Positions 1 to 7,642 of a stretch of DNA of 64,000 nt are shown here, piece by piece. Location of the stretch: assembly GCF_000430685.1 (NCBI RefSeq), contig NZ_KE387194.1, positions 4,291 to 68,290 on the forward strand, given 5' to 3'. A model generated the notes under the pieces. That model was not told the origin of the DNA. It saw only the letters and a list, made by a program, of their open reading frames with translations, and made no database searches. The position numbers and the translations under genes are program-made. This DNA comes from Tuberibacillus calidus DSM 17572 (GTDB taxonomy: Bacteria > Bacillota > Bacilli > Bacillales > Sporolactobacillaceae). Numbering within the stretch: the first letter of the stretch is position 1; every line of letters starts with the position of its first letter.

Positions 1-243
1 GAAAAATGAGCATAAATGCGGTTTTTGCGCATTTTTGCCCTGGATCTGGTTTGGAAATGCGCATATGCTCCAGTTTTTAACATTTTTAGCTGCAATTTTT
101 CCAGATTATGGAACGCCTGCTCAATTTCGCGGGCTTCACGGCTGAAAAATGAGCATAAATGCGGTTTTTGCGCATTTTCGCACCGGATCGGCTTGACAAG
201 TACGCATACACTCCAGCTTTTTACAGTTTTAACCTTTAAGCAT
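1..243. repeat. Intergenic direct repeat, period about 143 bp (two copies)
   Basis: Two copies of an AT-rich unit begin near positions 5 and 148. Each holds the word GAGCATAAATGCGG followed by TTTTTGCGCATTTT and, about 50 bases on, a word like GCATATGCTCCAG (the second copy has GCATACACTCCAG). A diverged inverted copy of the same unit lies at about 21930-22020 and a short fragment near 27880. The ORFs through this stretch have no ribosome site and no recognisable product, so I read it as non-coding repeat downstream of the converging BtuF-like gene. Confidence 0.7.
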
Positions 244-1050
244 TTAAAAAGGTGTTAGAAAGCTCCGGGCTTCCGGAAACCGTTCCGGGTAAAGAAGATG
301 AGCCAAATGTTCGGCACCGGTCACTAAGCGCGGTGATGGGCGGCAGTACCAACCTTCTTCCAAGACATGGACGCGGTCAGGCTGCGCAAAAGGGGCTCCT
401 TGCCATTCGGGCCGGTTCAATATTTTTGCAATCGGCACATGCTTAGCCGGCACCCCTGTCCAGACGACAAGCGTGTAATCCGGCTTTTTTTCGGCCACCG
501 TTTGCCAGTCGGTTTTCACTTGGTCTTGGGCAATATGGGCAAATATGTTTTCTGCACGAACTACTTCCGACAAATCGGTCAGCCAGTTGTTTCCTCCTGG
601 TGAAAATACCGGCTTCGGCCACCATTCCCAGTAAAGCCGTTTTGCCGGGACATCGAAGGGACATTTTTCGTTAATTTCCTGCAGCCGCTCTTTCATGGCT
701 TGGACGAGGGCAACCGCCTTTTGATAGCAATCGCATGCCTCACCCACCTCTATAATGGTATCATAGATATCGTTCAGGCGGTGCGGGGCGAGAACGAGAT
801 AGGGAATGGTCATGGTTTCGAGTTCGGAAACAATTTTCTCCATTCCTGGCACACTAAGTGAAGCGACGATCAAATCAGGATGTAATGCTTTCACTTTTTC
901 TATGTTAATATGTAAATCGGGACCGAGGTCGGGAAGTGACTGCACTTCAGGCGGCCAATCCGAATAATGGTCAACGCCAACGAGTGAATCGGTCAATCCT
1001 AAACATGCAAGGATTTCCGTATTGCTTGGACAAAGTGATACAATTCTCAT
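244..1050 (-). CDS. BtuF-like cobalamin/metal-binding protein without signal peptide
   Basis: A 268-residue protein of the helical-backbone metal receptor fold used by BtuF/FecB-type ABC substrate-binding proteins. It opens with the family's MRIVSLCPSNTEIL strand-turn, then VGVDHYSDWP and the domain-linking helix segment, and ends with a PSPRLVTGAEHLA tail typical of cobalamin-binding members. No signal peptide or lipobox is visible, so it is probably cytoplasmic or membrane-peripheral rather than a secreted binding protein. No permease or ATPase gene is next to it, so its role in corrinoid or iron-chelate handling is inferred. The start at 1050 is chosen over the upstream ATG at 1080 because AAAGGAG lies eight bases before it. 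It converges with nothing but repeat DNA downstream. Confidence 0.85.
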   Translation of the reverse strand: MRIVSLCPSNTEILACLGLTDSLVGVDHYSDWPPEVQSLPDLGPDLHINIEKVKALHPDLIVASLSVPGMEKIVSELETMTIPYLVLAPHRLNDIYDTIIEVGEACDCYQKAVALVQAMKERLQEINEKCPFDVPAKRLYWEWWPKPVFSPGGNNWLTDLSEVVRAENIFAHIAQDQVKTDWQTVAEKKPDYTLVVWTGVPAKHVPIAKILNRPEWQGAPFAQPDRVHVLEEGWYCRPSPRLVTGAEHLAHLLYPERFPEARSFLTPF

Positions 1051-1135
1051 GACGAGCGCTCCTTTTTCCTTTTTATCCATTTTACAAAAAAGAGCCGCCT
1101 GTCTCTAATCATTTTAAAAAGAAGGGACATGCCTC

Positions 1136-1999
1136 ATGAAATTGTTTGCGTCAGATATGGATGGCACGCTGTTAAATAAAGACCATGAAATCAGTGAAGA
1201 AAATTTGAAAGCTTTGCGTTTTGCGCAATCGCGCGGTGTGGAGCTGGCCATTGCGACCGGCCGCATTTATTATAATGTCGATGATTATTTAAAAAAAGCA
1301 GGGCTCAAAGCGGCTATTATCGGGACGAACGGCGCCACCGTCCACACAAAGGAAGGTGAAAAGATTTATGAGGCGCCGCTCGAAAAAGAAGCGCTTATCC
1401 CACTGTTTGCGGAACTCGTAAGGCACCAGATTTATTTTACCGTTTTTACGGAAAACGGGAAGTACGGCCACAAACAAGGCATCGATTGGCTCGAAAGCGA
1501 CTATGAACGATGGAAAAATCACTGGTCAGCCAAAGTTCAAGACATCACTCGCTTTTTGACTCCGAACAAATTGACGAAAGATATGGCCCGCCTTTTTCAT
1601 GATTATCAAGAAATCTTGGAGCTTAAGGAGACCATTTACAAAGTCGTTGCGTTTTCTTTTGACCCGGAAAAACTCGAAAATGCAAGAGCGGCACTTGGCG
1701 ATGATGAACGCTTTCACATCGTTTCCTCTGGCAAGGGAAATTTCGAAATTATGGATTGCAAGGCAACGAAAGGGAAAGGGCTGGAAACCTTAGCAAAACA
1801 TTTGCAAATCCCTCTTCAAGAAACGGTTGCCATCGGCGATAATTATAATGACGCTTCGATGTTTCAGGTAGCGGGCATTAGTGTCGCCATGGGTAATGCG
1901 GAACCACCGGTAAAGGCGATGGCCGATTACGTCACCGCCACAAATGAGGAAAATGGTGTGGCTTTAGCGATCCACCGTTTACTCAGCGAGCACCTATAG
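1136..1999 (+). CDS. Cof-type HAD phosphatase (subfamily IIB)
   Basis: A 287-residue haloacid-dehalogenase hydrolase. The catalytic Asp-x-Asp pair is in SDMDGTLLN (residues 6-14), with the second Asp as general acid. The motif IV acidic loop GDNYND sits at about 234-239, and the cap between them is of the IIB type, which identifies the Cof/YcsE/YkrA group. These enzymes dephosphorylate small sugar phosphates, FMN-like compounds or pyridoxal phosphate; the substrate cannot be read from sequence. It is divergent from the BtuF-like gene, with only about 85 bases between the two starts, so they probably share a promoter region. Downstream comes a Dabb-domain gene after 70 bases. Length is normal for the family. 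Confidence 0.92.
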   Translation: MKLFASDMDGTLLNKDHEISEENLKALRFAQSRGVELAIATGRIYYNVDDYLKKAGLKAAIIGTNGATVHTKEGEKIYEAPLEKEALIPLFAELVRHQIYFTVFTENGKYGHKQGIDWLESDYERWKNHWSAKVQDITRFLTPNKLTKDMARLFHDYQEILELKETIYKVVAFSFDPEKLENARAALGDDERFHIVSSGKGNFEIMDCKATKGKGLETLAKHLQIPLQETVAIGDNYNDASMFQVAGISVAMGNAEPPVKAMADYVTATNEENGVALAIHRLLSEHL

Positions 2000-2068
2000 G
2001 TTTGGCCCGATATCTTCGACACAAAGATGGTCCATAAATTTTTATGATGATGAAAGGAGAAAAATCTC

Positions 2069-2362
2069 ATGGTCGAACACATTGTCCTTTTTAAATTTAA
2101 GGAAACAACCACTCAAGAGGAAAAAGAAGAAGGTATGAGACGGCTCAAAGCCCTTAAAGACAAATTGCCGGGCATTCTTGATTTACAGGTAGGCCATAAC
2201 TTTTCTGATCGTGGAAAAGGCTACACTATGGGTCTTGTCGTTCGTTTTGAATCGAAAAAGGCGTTAGAGCATTACGGGCCGTCGCCTGAGCACCAAGCCG
2301 TCGTCCAGTATCTGGATCAGATCGGCTGTATTGATAAATTGGCCGTTGATTTTGAGTTTTAA
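2069..2362 (+). CDS. Dabb-domain (stress-responsive alpha/beta barrel) protein
   Basis: A 97-residue single-domain protein. It starts VEHIVLFKFKE, followed by a helix rich in Glu/Lys and a second strand pair (YTMGLVVRFESKKALEHY), which is the dimeric ferredoxin-like barrel called Dabb. The signature HIVLFKFK strand, the conserved small-residue GHNFSDR turn and the closing YGPSPEHQAV segment are all present. Family members bind small hydrophobic molecules or act in stress responses; no enzymatic residue is obvious here. A good AAAGGAG ribosome site precedes the ATG. It lies between the HAD phosphatase and smpB on the same strand but probably forms its own small unit, because weak hairpins follow it at about 2361-2423. 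Confidence 0.85.
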   Translation: MVEHIVLFKFKETTTQEEKEEGMRRLKALKDKLPGILDLQVGHNFSDRGKGYTMGLVVRFESKKALEHYGPSPEHQAVVQYLDQIGCIDKLAVDFEF

Positions 2363-2400
2363 GTGAACATCTAAAATTTCACTTATGGCGTTTTCTGTAA

Positions 2401-2423
2401 ACAGCATTTATAATGAATGCTGT
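2401..2423 (+). terminator. Weak hairpin between the Dabb gene and smpB
   Basis: ACAGCATT and AATGCTGT form an 8-bp stem with a 7-base loop. No T-run follows, so this is at best a weak or factor-dependent terminator or an mRNA-end stabiliser. Confidence 0.35.
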
Positions 2424-2470
2424 GTCAAAGTCTTCAATCGCTGTCACTTTTACGCAAGGGAGGGAAACTC

Positions 2471-2938
2471 ATGCCAGAACACGGACATCTGATTGCCCAA
2501 AACAAAAAAGCCCGCCATGATTATTTTATTGAGGATACGTATGAAGCAGGGATCGTGTTAAAAGGTACGGAAATCAAATCCATCCGTAAAGGCTCGGTCA
2601 ATTTCAAAGATGCCTTTGCTCGCATCGAAAATGGCGAAGTGTTTTTATATAACATGCATATCGCGCCATATGAACAGGGCAACCGTTACAACCACGATCC
2701 TTTGCGGACCCGGAAATTGCTTTTGCATAAAAAGGAAATCAGCAAATTGATCGGTAAAGTGAAGGAAACCAGCTATACGATCGTGCCATTGAAGCTTTAT
2801 ATAAAAGGCGGTTTCGCCAAACTGGAGATTGGGCTCGGAAAAGGGAAGAAAAATTATGATAAACGTGAAACGCTGAAAAAACGAACAGCGGAGCGGCAAA
2901 TTCAAAAGGCATTGCGCCGGTCGGAAAAAGGCCTGTAA
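2471..2938 (+). CDS. smpB: SsrA-binding protein SmpB
   Basis: A 155-residue SmpB, the partner of tmRNA in rescuing stalled ribosomes. The N-terminus ([23 protein letters not shown]) is the classic SmpB beta-barrel start, followed by [21 protein letters not shown]. The C-terminal basic tail ([19 protein letters not shown]) is the helix that enters the empty mRNA channel. The start at 2471 is chosen over the longer frame from 2417 because AGGGAGG sits seven bases before it and the homologous core begins at once. The tmRNA gene follows about 170 bases downstream, the usual Bacillales arrangement. Nothing unusual is visible. Confidence 0.97.
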   Translation: MPEHGHLIAQNKKARHDYFIEDTYEAGIVLKGTEIKSIRKGSVNFKDAFARIENGEVFLYNMHIAPYEQGNRYNHDPLRTRKLLLHKKEISKLIGKVKETSYTIVPLKLYIKGGFAKLEIGLGKGKKNYDKRETLKKRTAERQIQKALRRSEKGL

Positions 2939-3025
2939 AGATTCTCGAAAATGAGCGGAGGTTTGAAGTTGGGGGCAAACGTCACATTTGGCAGGATTCA
3001 CTAAAGGTAGAAACTGAAAAAGCCC

Positions 3026-3053
3026 TTGAATTTATCCACAGGTTTGGTATACT
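3026..3053 (+). promoter_or_regulatory. Housekeeping promoter of ssrA
   Basis: TTGAAT and TATACT are separated by 16 bases and the -10 box is preceded by a TTGG extension. The expected transcription start is near 3060, about 50 bases upstream of the mature tmRNA 5' end, as expected for a processed precursor. Confidence 0.7.
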
Positions 3054-3109
3054 ATTAACTGTCAGCCATTGAAGACTGATGCTGTCCAAGAACGTTTCTT
3101 TTACATCAT

Positions 3110-3469
3110 GGGGACGTTTTGGATTCGACAAGGGTAGGTCGGATTTAAGTGGCGAGCCGAGGGGGTCGGCCTCGTAAAAACGCCAAAGCCAATAACTGGC
3201 AAAGCTAACAACAATCTCGCTTTAGCTGCCTAATTAGCCTAAAGCGGTTCCTCCCTCCATCGCCCACGTGGTAGGGTCAGGGACTCAACGTAGTGGGATA
3301 CGCCCTGTGTCCGCAGTCCGAGGATAGGGGAAGAGACCAATCGGACTAGCAGCACCGGTGCCTGTCGATAGGCCGACGTGTTCGCGAAAATGGAATATAT
3401 CGACTACGCTCGTAGAAGCTTAAATTACGATGCCTTTGGACGTGGGTTCGATTCCCACCGTCTCCACCA
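3110..3469 (+). ncRNA. ssrA: tmRNA (transfer-messenger RNA)
   Basis: The 5' end GGGGACGTTTTGGATTCGAC pairs with the 3' end CGTCTCC-ACCA to form the alanine-tRNA-like acceptor stem, and the T-arm GGTTCGATTCC precedes it. The resume codon GGC (3198) opens an 11-codon tag that reads GKANNNLALAA and stops at TAA 3231-3233. The ending ALAA is the degradation signal recognised by ClpXP-type proteases. CCA is encoded in the DNA at 3467-3469. The length of 360 nt is normal for Bacillales. smpB lies directly upstream. Confidence 0.98.
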
Positions 3470-3492
3470 TACATAACGATGGTGGTTTTTTT
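3464..3492 (+). terminator. Terminator of ssrA
   Basis: CCACCAT and ATGGTGG form a stem that overlaps the CCA end of tmRNA, followed by a run of T. Confidence 0.8.
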
Positions 3493-3504
3493 ATACGCTG
3501 TGAC

Positions 3505-3550
3505 AGGAACCATAAAATTTCCGTTTGGAAATTTTATGGTTCCTTTTATT
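3505..3550. terminator. Perfect 18-bp inverted repeat after ssrA
   Basis: Two 18-base arms (3505-3522 and 3527-3544) are perfectly complementary around a GTTT loop, and a T-rich stretch follows. It could be a second, bidirectional terminator or part of the end of the degraded IS element that follows. Confidence 0.6.
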
Positions 3551-3935
3551 TTAAAGGATAAGAATGTATAAAAATTCGGGTCTACCACAGTGATGTAAAC
3601 TGTGGTATTTTCTATATATGGAAACAAATATACTAAGGCAGATTTTCTTTGATCAACATCAACATAGGGAAGCTTTCAAACGAAAATATAGACGTCGAAT
3701 CCGCCTTATTGTGATCAAAGAGGTTGAAAAATTTCGTGACTGCGGGGATTTGAAAAAAGGATTTAAACTCTTTGTTTGCGAAGGTTGCCATGATGTACGC
3801 AAGGTACCCTATCGTTGTAAAGGACGATTTTGTACCACATGTTCAGTTGGAGAAAGTGAAGAGTGAAGTCGACTATTGACTGAAGATGTTCTTCAAGTCA
3901 ACCATCGTCATGTTATTTTTACGATTGATGAAGGC
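3551..3935 (+). mobile_element. IS91-family element relic (left end plus 5' part of transposase)
   Basis: The segment begins with about 60 bases (3551-3615) that recur, diverged, at 52910-52975. This shared block contains a small palindrome (ACCACAGT, six bases, AACTGTGGT) like the subterminal hairpins of IS91-type rolling-circle elements. It leads directly into the start of a zinc-binding IS91-type transposase. The right part of the element is missing. Together these show an old insertion next to the tmRNA gene that has decayed. Confidence 0.7.
3618..3935 (+). pseudogene. IS91-family transposase, N-terminal fragment
   Basis: The frame from ATG 3618 encodes the N-terminal zinc-binding domain of IS91/IS801-type transposases. 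A basic HREAFKRKYRRRIR start is followed by a four-Cys knuckle made of CEGC and CKGRFCTTC. At 3864-3866 a TGA replaces what is likely a Trp codon. The same frame then continues with VNHRHVIFTIDEGL, the expected next conserved block, until similarity disappears near 3935. A full protein is about 400 residues, so the HUH catalytic part is gone. The nonsense codon and the missing three quarters make it a non-functional relic. Confidence 0.75.
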
Positions 3936-4012
3936 TTAAGGAGGGCGGAAGACTTCTCTTTCGGAACTATGTTAAAAAGAGAAAAAACCCCGGCAGATAG
4001 CCGCGATTTTGA

Positions 4013-4570
4013 TTATTGAAGGGATTCTGCAATCTTGATTAATTTGTCGGCTTTAATGTTCATACCTCGGACATTAAAGTAACGACCATCTTTCCAAAAT
4101 ATCAGCTGAATAGGATCATGTTCGCCACGCTTAATCAACCATGCATCTACGCCAGCTACTTGAATTTTTTCTCCTTTTGAGAGAACATTCATCGGCTTAA
4201 CTCTTCCATCATCATCGGATTGAATGATTAACAATTCTTTTCGTTGATACTTTAACTTCTTATCAGCGTCTTTATCCACCCACGCCTGTTTGACAACCTT
4301 TAGTCTTTTGGCTCCTTGAATAACTACCTCTGTTTTAGGTTCAAGTTCTTTCACATCTTCCGGAAGCACAGTCGGTTTTTTGGCTTTAAACGACAGTTTA
4401 TCTTGGGCAATTCCATTAAAACGTTCGACCTTTATTTTTGTATCTTCTGTCACTTTCGTGTTTTGATAGGAATTTGCTGATGTTGCTTTTTCTTGTGAAA
4501 CAAAACCGGAAATAACAACAGCTAGTGCTGCTCCTACAATACCGCCAATTATGAGATTTTTCTTCTTCAT
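4013..4570 (-). CDS. Membrane-anchored hypothetical protein (DUF4367-like)
   Basis: A 185-residue protein with a short basic N-terminus and one hydrophobic segment (residues about 5-24, KNLIIGGIVGAALAVVISGF), so it is either anchored or secreted. The soluble part is rich in Lys and beta strands and ends with a domain resembling the DUF4367 C-terminal fold (IQLIFWKDGRYFNVRG then a short helix ending KIAESL). Such domains occur in Bacillus surface and anti-sigma proteins; no catalytic residues are visible. The start at 4570 follows TAAGGGGGG, and that site overlaps the stop of the upstream small ORF, suggesting translational coupling. It sits in a small cassette between the tmRNA/IS relic and the EamA gene. 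Confidence 0.7.
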   Translation of the reverse strand: MKKKNLIIGGIVGAALAVVISGFVSQEKATSANSYQNTKVTEDTKIKVERFNGIAQDKLSFKAKKPTVLPEDVKELEPKTEVVIQGAKRLKVVKQAWVDKDADKKLKYQRKELLIIQSDDDGRVKPMNVLSKGEKIQVAGVDAWLIKRGEHDPIQLIFWKDGRYFNVRGMNIKADKLIKIAESLQ

Positions 4571-4581
4571 GATAACCCCCC

Positions 4582-4827
4582 TTATAAGCACATGTACGTT
4601 AATCTTTCAAAATCATGGTCAACATGCCAATAGTCCTCGGAATTGTTAGTTGTTACATCAATATACCATCCATAACATGCATTACGCAAATAGGTAGCCG
4701 GATGGCTATCGGTTAAGTTATAGTTCCATTCATAATATTGAGTAGAACCTAAATAACCAACATAGACCCTCTCGCAAATTTGCAATTTAATATAAAAAGA
4801 CTTTCCTACGTGGTAAAATGAAATCAT
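4582..4827 (-). CDS. Small Tyr-rich hypothetical protein
   Basis: An 81-residue frame that ends 11 bases before the next gene's start, with the downstream ribosome site overlapping its stop codon. That spacing favours a real cistron. The product is rich in Tyr, Trp and Asn (for example VGYLGSTQYYEWNYN and YWHVDHDF) and has two to three Cys. No signal peptide, membrane segment or known domain is seen. The ATG has AAAGG immediately against it, too close for a normal ribosome site, and a stop precedes it directly, so this may be a truncated remnant of a longer secreted protein. I do not recognise it. Confidence 0.35.
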   Translation of the reverse strand: MISFYHVGKSFYIKLQICERVYVGYLGSTQYYEWNYNLTDSHPATYLRNACYGWYIDVTTNNSEDYWHVDHDFERLTYMCL

Positions 4828-4852
4828 CCTTTAATATAAAGGTCTGATCAGG

Positions 4853-5764
4853 ATGAAATTTTTTACCCGCAGCAAAAGTGTGGTTTGGGTTTTAATCTTC
4901 GTCATTACAGTGATTTGGGGTTATTCATGGGTGATGATGAAAGTCTCGTTGGCTTACATGGGACCATTTACGTTCTCGGCTTTCCGTTTTGGGACGGGAG
5001 CCATCACCTTATTTATTTCCATCCTTTTATTCAAAATGAAAAGGCCGCCGAAGAAATACATCAAACCGCTCATTGTTCTTGGGATCCTACAAACATCCAT
5101 TGTCTTTTTACTTGTGATGTACGGCATGCAATTTATTGGCGCGGGTAAGGCTTCGATTTTGCTTTATTCCATGCCCATTTGGAGCACTCTTCTTGCGGTA
5201 AGATTTTTAAGGGAACATGTCACGCCATGGCAGGTGGCGGGGAACATCTTAGGATTGGTGGGTTTATTGGCCATTCTCGGCGCAGATCTATGGGCGGGCC
5301 AGAATTTACGGTCAATTTTTGGTGAACTGCTGATTGTGCTGGCTGCCGTTTCATGGGGAGCTTCCAATGTTTATTATCGGGTGAAGTTGGAAGAGCTGCC
5401 GCGTCTTGTGGTTACCGCTTATCAAATGTTATTCGGCACAATAGGCATAACGCTAGTGGCCTTTATCATGGAATGGGGTGAGCCGGTTAAATTTACTGGC
5501 ACAAGCCTTTTTCTTATTTTGTTTACGGGTATTTTAGCGAGCGCTCTGTGCTTTTCTTTATGGTTTCTCATACTGAGCTTGATTGACATGGTCACGGCAA
5601 CCATATCCACGATGCTTGTCCCCGTTTTTGGATTATTTTTGGGATGGCTGTATTTAGATGAAAAATTAACTTTGGGAACCATCACGGGATCCATTTTAAT
5701 TATTGCGGGTATTGTGATCGCCCAAATGATGAAAAAAGGAGAAAAGAAAAGATCCATCGCATGA
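4853..5764 (+). CDS. EamA/DMT-family transporter
   Basis: A 303-residue integral membrane protein with about ten transmembrane helices in two homologous EamA halves. The first half carries WGYSWVMMKVSLAYMGPFTFSA near residues 22-45; the second begins AVSWGASNVYYR near residue 165. The drug/metabolite transporter superfamily exports amino acids, metabolites or drugs; the substrate here is unknown. The C-terminus is a short basic cytoplasmic tail (MMKKGEKKRS). AAAGGT lies ten bases before the ATG. Its 3' end overlaps a terminator stem. It diverges from the small two-gene cassette, with only about 25 bases between starts, so the promoters must overlap. Confidence 0.88.
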   Translation: MKFFTRSKSVVWVLIFVITVIWGYSWVMMKVSLAYMGPFTFSAFRFGTGAITLFISILLFKMKRPPKKYIKPLIVLGILQTSIVFLLVMYGMQFIGAGKASILLYSMPIWSTLLAVRFLREHVTPWQVAGNILGLVGLLAILGADLWAGQNLRSIFGELLIVLAAVSWGASNVYYRVKLEELPRLVVTAYQMLFGTIGITLVAFIMEWGEPVKFTGTSLFLILFTGILASALCFSLWFLILSLIDMVTATISTMLVPVFGLFLGWLYLDEKLTLGTITGSILIIAGIVIAQMMKKGEKKRSIA

Positions 5765-5787
5765 ATCACGCGAGGATCTTTTTTTAC
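5748..5787 (+). terminator. Terminator of the EamA gene
   Basis: AAAAGATCC and GGATCTTTT form a stem that includes the stop codon region, followed by TTTTTT. Confidence 0.8.
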
Positions 5788-5794
5788 TTATTTG

Positions 5795-6012
5795 AAAGTA
5801 TATCATTTTTTGGCCAATATAAGGGTAATGAAAAGGCGCCACATTCGTTTAAAAGGTTTGTACTTTATCTGGCTAGAATAAGGGCATTGAAAGCTCTGTC
5901 ATTACGTAAAAGGCACGCTTGGCATGAGATTTTTCTTTTTTAGGGCATGTATCTCTACCAATATCCAAAAGCCCTGGCAGAGCCAAGTTGACTTTAGTAG
6001 CGCTAACTTTTC
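5795..6012 (+). repeat. Degenerate copies of the dispersed ~90-bp intergenic element
   Basis: Words such as TATCATTTTTTGGCCAATAT, AAGGGCATTGAAAGCTCTG and GGCAGAGCCAAGTT match the family consensus, described fully at 53149-53240. Two to three decayed units appear to lie end to end between the EamA and atoE genes. No gene is seen in this gap. Confidence 0.6.
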
Positions 6013-6013
6013 T

Positions 6014-7348
6014 TTATAAAAATAACATGGCGATGGCAATGGGGATAAAACTGTAAAATAAAGCGATGACACAAAAGCCCATAATGTCACGGATTTTTAA
6101 GCCAGCAATAGCAAGGAGCGGCAAAGCCCAAAACGGTTGAATCATATTCGTCCATGCATCCCCCCATGCAATGGCCATAGCCGTTTTTGCCGTATCTGCA
6201 CCAATTTGCAGTGCCGCTGGAATCATAATCGGCCCTTGAACCGCCCATTGACCGCCGCCGGACGGGACAAAAACGTTCACGATTCCCGCGCTGATAAATG
6301 TAAGAAGCGGTAAAGTTGTTTCGTTTGAAATATGAACAAACCACGTAGATAAAGCCGCTGACAGCCCAGAAGCGGTCATCATGCCCATGATGCCGGCGTA
6401 AAAAGGGAACTGGATGATGATGCCACCAGCATTTTTTACCCCATCCGCAACAGAATCTAAGAATCGGCGCGGAGTACGATGCAGCAAAATACCGAGGAAA
6501 AACATAATAAAGTTCACAATGTTGATGTTTAAATCAAAGCCTTTCGTCACAAAATGATACACAATGTATGCAAGACCAAGTAAGCCAATGATGAGCGAAA
6601 TGATCCGGCTGTTTTCCAACTTGTCGGCGGGATACATATCTGTCTTGGCAACAGGTTCCTCCGCCGTCTCGGGTTCCATACTTGCTGCCTGAAAAATATG
6701 GGCATCATAGTCTTTTATTGGGTCACGCGTTTTCATGATGTACCAATTGAGAAGCGGCAAGGTGACGAGTAAGACAACAACAATAAAAATATTATAGCTG
6801 CTAAATAACGTTTCGGTGACGGGAATGACACCGATGGTTTTTTCTAAAAAGTGTCCGGGTGTGGCAATCGTTAACGGTATGGAACCGGAAAATCCGCCAT
6901 GCCAAACCAAAAAGGCGCTATAAGCACCGGCTATGAGTACACGGTAATCTGCCGTAGGGACCCGTTTGGCAACGTGTACGGCTAGCAGTGCCCCAACAAT
7001 GAGCCCAAATCCATAGTTAATTAAACAAGCGATAATGGAGACAAATGTGACAAGTAAAATCGCTTGTCCTGGTGTTTTTGCCAGTGAACTTATTTTATAT
7101 AGCCCTTTTTTTACGGTGGGGGTGTTAGCCAAGACATATCCCGTTACAACCACTAAGGACATTTGCATGGAAAAGCTCAGCAATTCCCAGAAGCCTTCGC
7201 CCCAATATTGAACCATGTCGACAGGGCTGTGACCCATGACGACCATGCCTAATACAAAAACAACCAGAGTTAAAATAATTGCAAATAAAAAAGCATCGGG
7301 TAAGTATTTTCTTACCAATTGATCAAAGAAATTCGTTAATGTTTTCAA
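6014..7348 (-). CDS. atoE: Short-chain fatty acid transporter, AtoE family
   Basis: A 444-residue polytopic membrane protein of the AtoE/TIGR00366 family, which takes up acetoacetate, butyrate and other short-chain acids. Family hallmarks include the N-terminal FFDQLVRKYLPDAFLFAIIL, GFWELLSFSMQMSLVVVTGY, INYGFGLIVGALLAVHVAKR, WHGGFSGSIPLTIATPGH and NVFVPSGGGQWAVQGPIM. About 11-12 membrane helices are expected. The ATG at 7348 follows a purine-rich AGGGGGAG. A near-consensus catabolite-response site lies about 20 bases upstream, suggesting repression when preferred sugars are present. It stands alone and would fit with the acetate and glyoxylate genes elsewhere in the window. Confidence 0.92.
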   Translation of the reverse strand: MKTLTNFFDQLVRKYLPDAFLFAIILTLVVFVLGMVVMGHSPVDMVQYWGEGFWELLSFSMQMSLVVVTGYVLANTPTVKKGLYKISSLAKTPGQAILLVTFVSIIACLINYGFGLIVGALLAVHVAKRVPTADYRVLIAGAYSAFLVWHGGFSGSIPLTIATPGHFLEKTIGVIPVTETLFSSYNIFIVVVLLVTLPLLNWYIMKTRDPIKDYDAHIFQAASMEPETAEEPVAKTDMYPADKLENSRIISLIIGLLGLAYIVYHFVTKGFDLNINIVNFIMFFLGILLHRTPRRFLDSVADGVKNAGGIIIQFPFYAGIMGMMTASGLSAALSTWFVHISNETTLPLLTFISAGIVNVFVPSGGGQWAVQGPIMIPAALQIGADTAKTAMAIAWGDAWTNMIQPFWALPLLAIAGLKIRDIMGFCVIALFYSFIPIAIAMLFL

Positions 7349-7369
7349 TGCTTCTCCCCCTCTTGAATG

Positions 7370-7383
7370 CGAAAACGCTTACA
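7370..7383 (-). promoter_or_regulatory. Candidate cre (CcpA) site upstream of atoE
   Basis: CGAAAACGCTTACA differs at one position from the cre consensus TGWNANCGNTNWCA. It is 22 bases upstream of the atoE start, where CcpA binding would repress. The rest of the gap 7384-7586 holds no other recognised feature. Confidence 0.5.
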
Positions 7384-7586
7384 ATTATAAAAATAGCAAA
7401 TTGTTTGTATACGGTCAACAGCATTGTCATCGCCAGAAGATGCGGTGGATGGAACATAAGAGCTCTTGGTCACCTTTTTTTGGAAAGGTGGCATTTGGTT
7501 GATGGCCCATTCATCCGTTCACCGAAAAAGAATCATTGTGTTCGGCTATTTTCGAAGAAGGAATGTCGCAAGAAGGTGCATTAAGA

Positions 7587-7616
7587 TTGACAAAGATACG
7601 ATAGGGGGGTATAGTA
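7587..7616 (+). promoter_or_regulatory. csoR-copA promoter with CsoR operator
   Basis: TTGACA (7587-7592) and TATAGT (7610-7615) are 17 bases apart. The spacer and -10 box lie inside TACGATAGGGGGGTATAGTA (7597-7616), which matches the B. subtilis copZA CsoR operator in layout and in the central G-run. Apo-CsoR would block the promoter and copper would release it. Confidence 0.85.
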
Positions 7617-7642
7617 TAACTAAAAATGAAGGATGTGTTGAT

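Noticed and set aside
4582-4827. Lactococcin-972-type bacteriocin
   Set aside because: The Tyr/Asn-rich text is loosely similar, but there is no signal peptide and the family's conserved pattern is not met.
3110-4850. Genomic island inserted at the tmRNA 3' end
   Set aside because: No integrase gene and no second copy of the ssrA 3' end (attachment-site repeat) is visible in the next kilobases; the cassette is only noted as a possible insertion.
7466-7642. Longer CsoR starting at ATG 7466
   Set aside because: That start lies upstream of the csoR promoter and operator and adds 59 residues unlike the family.
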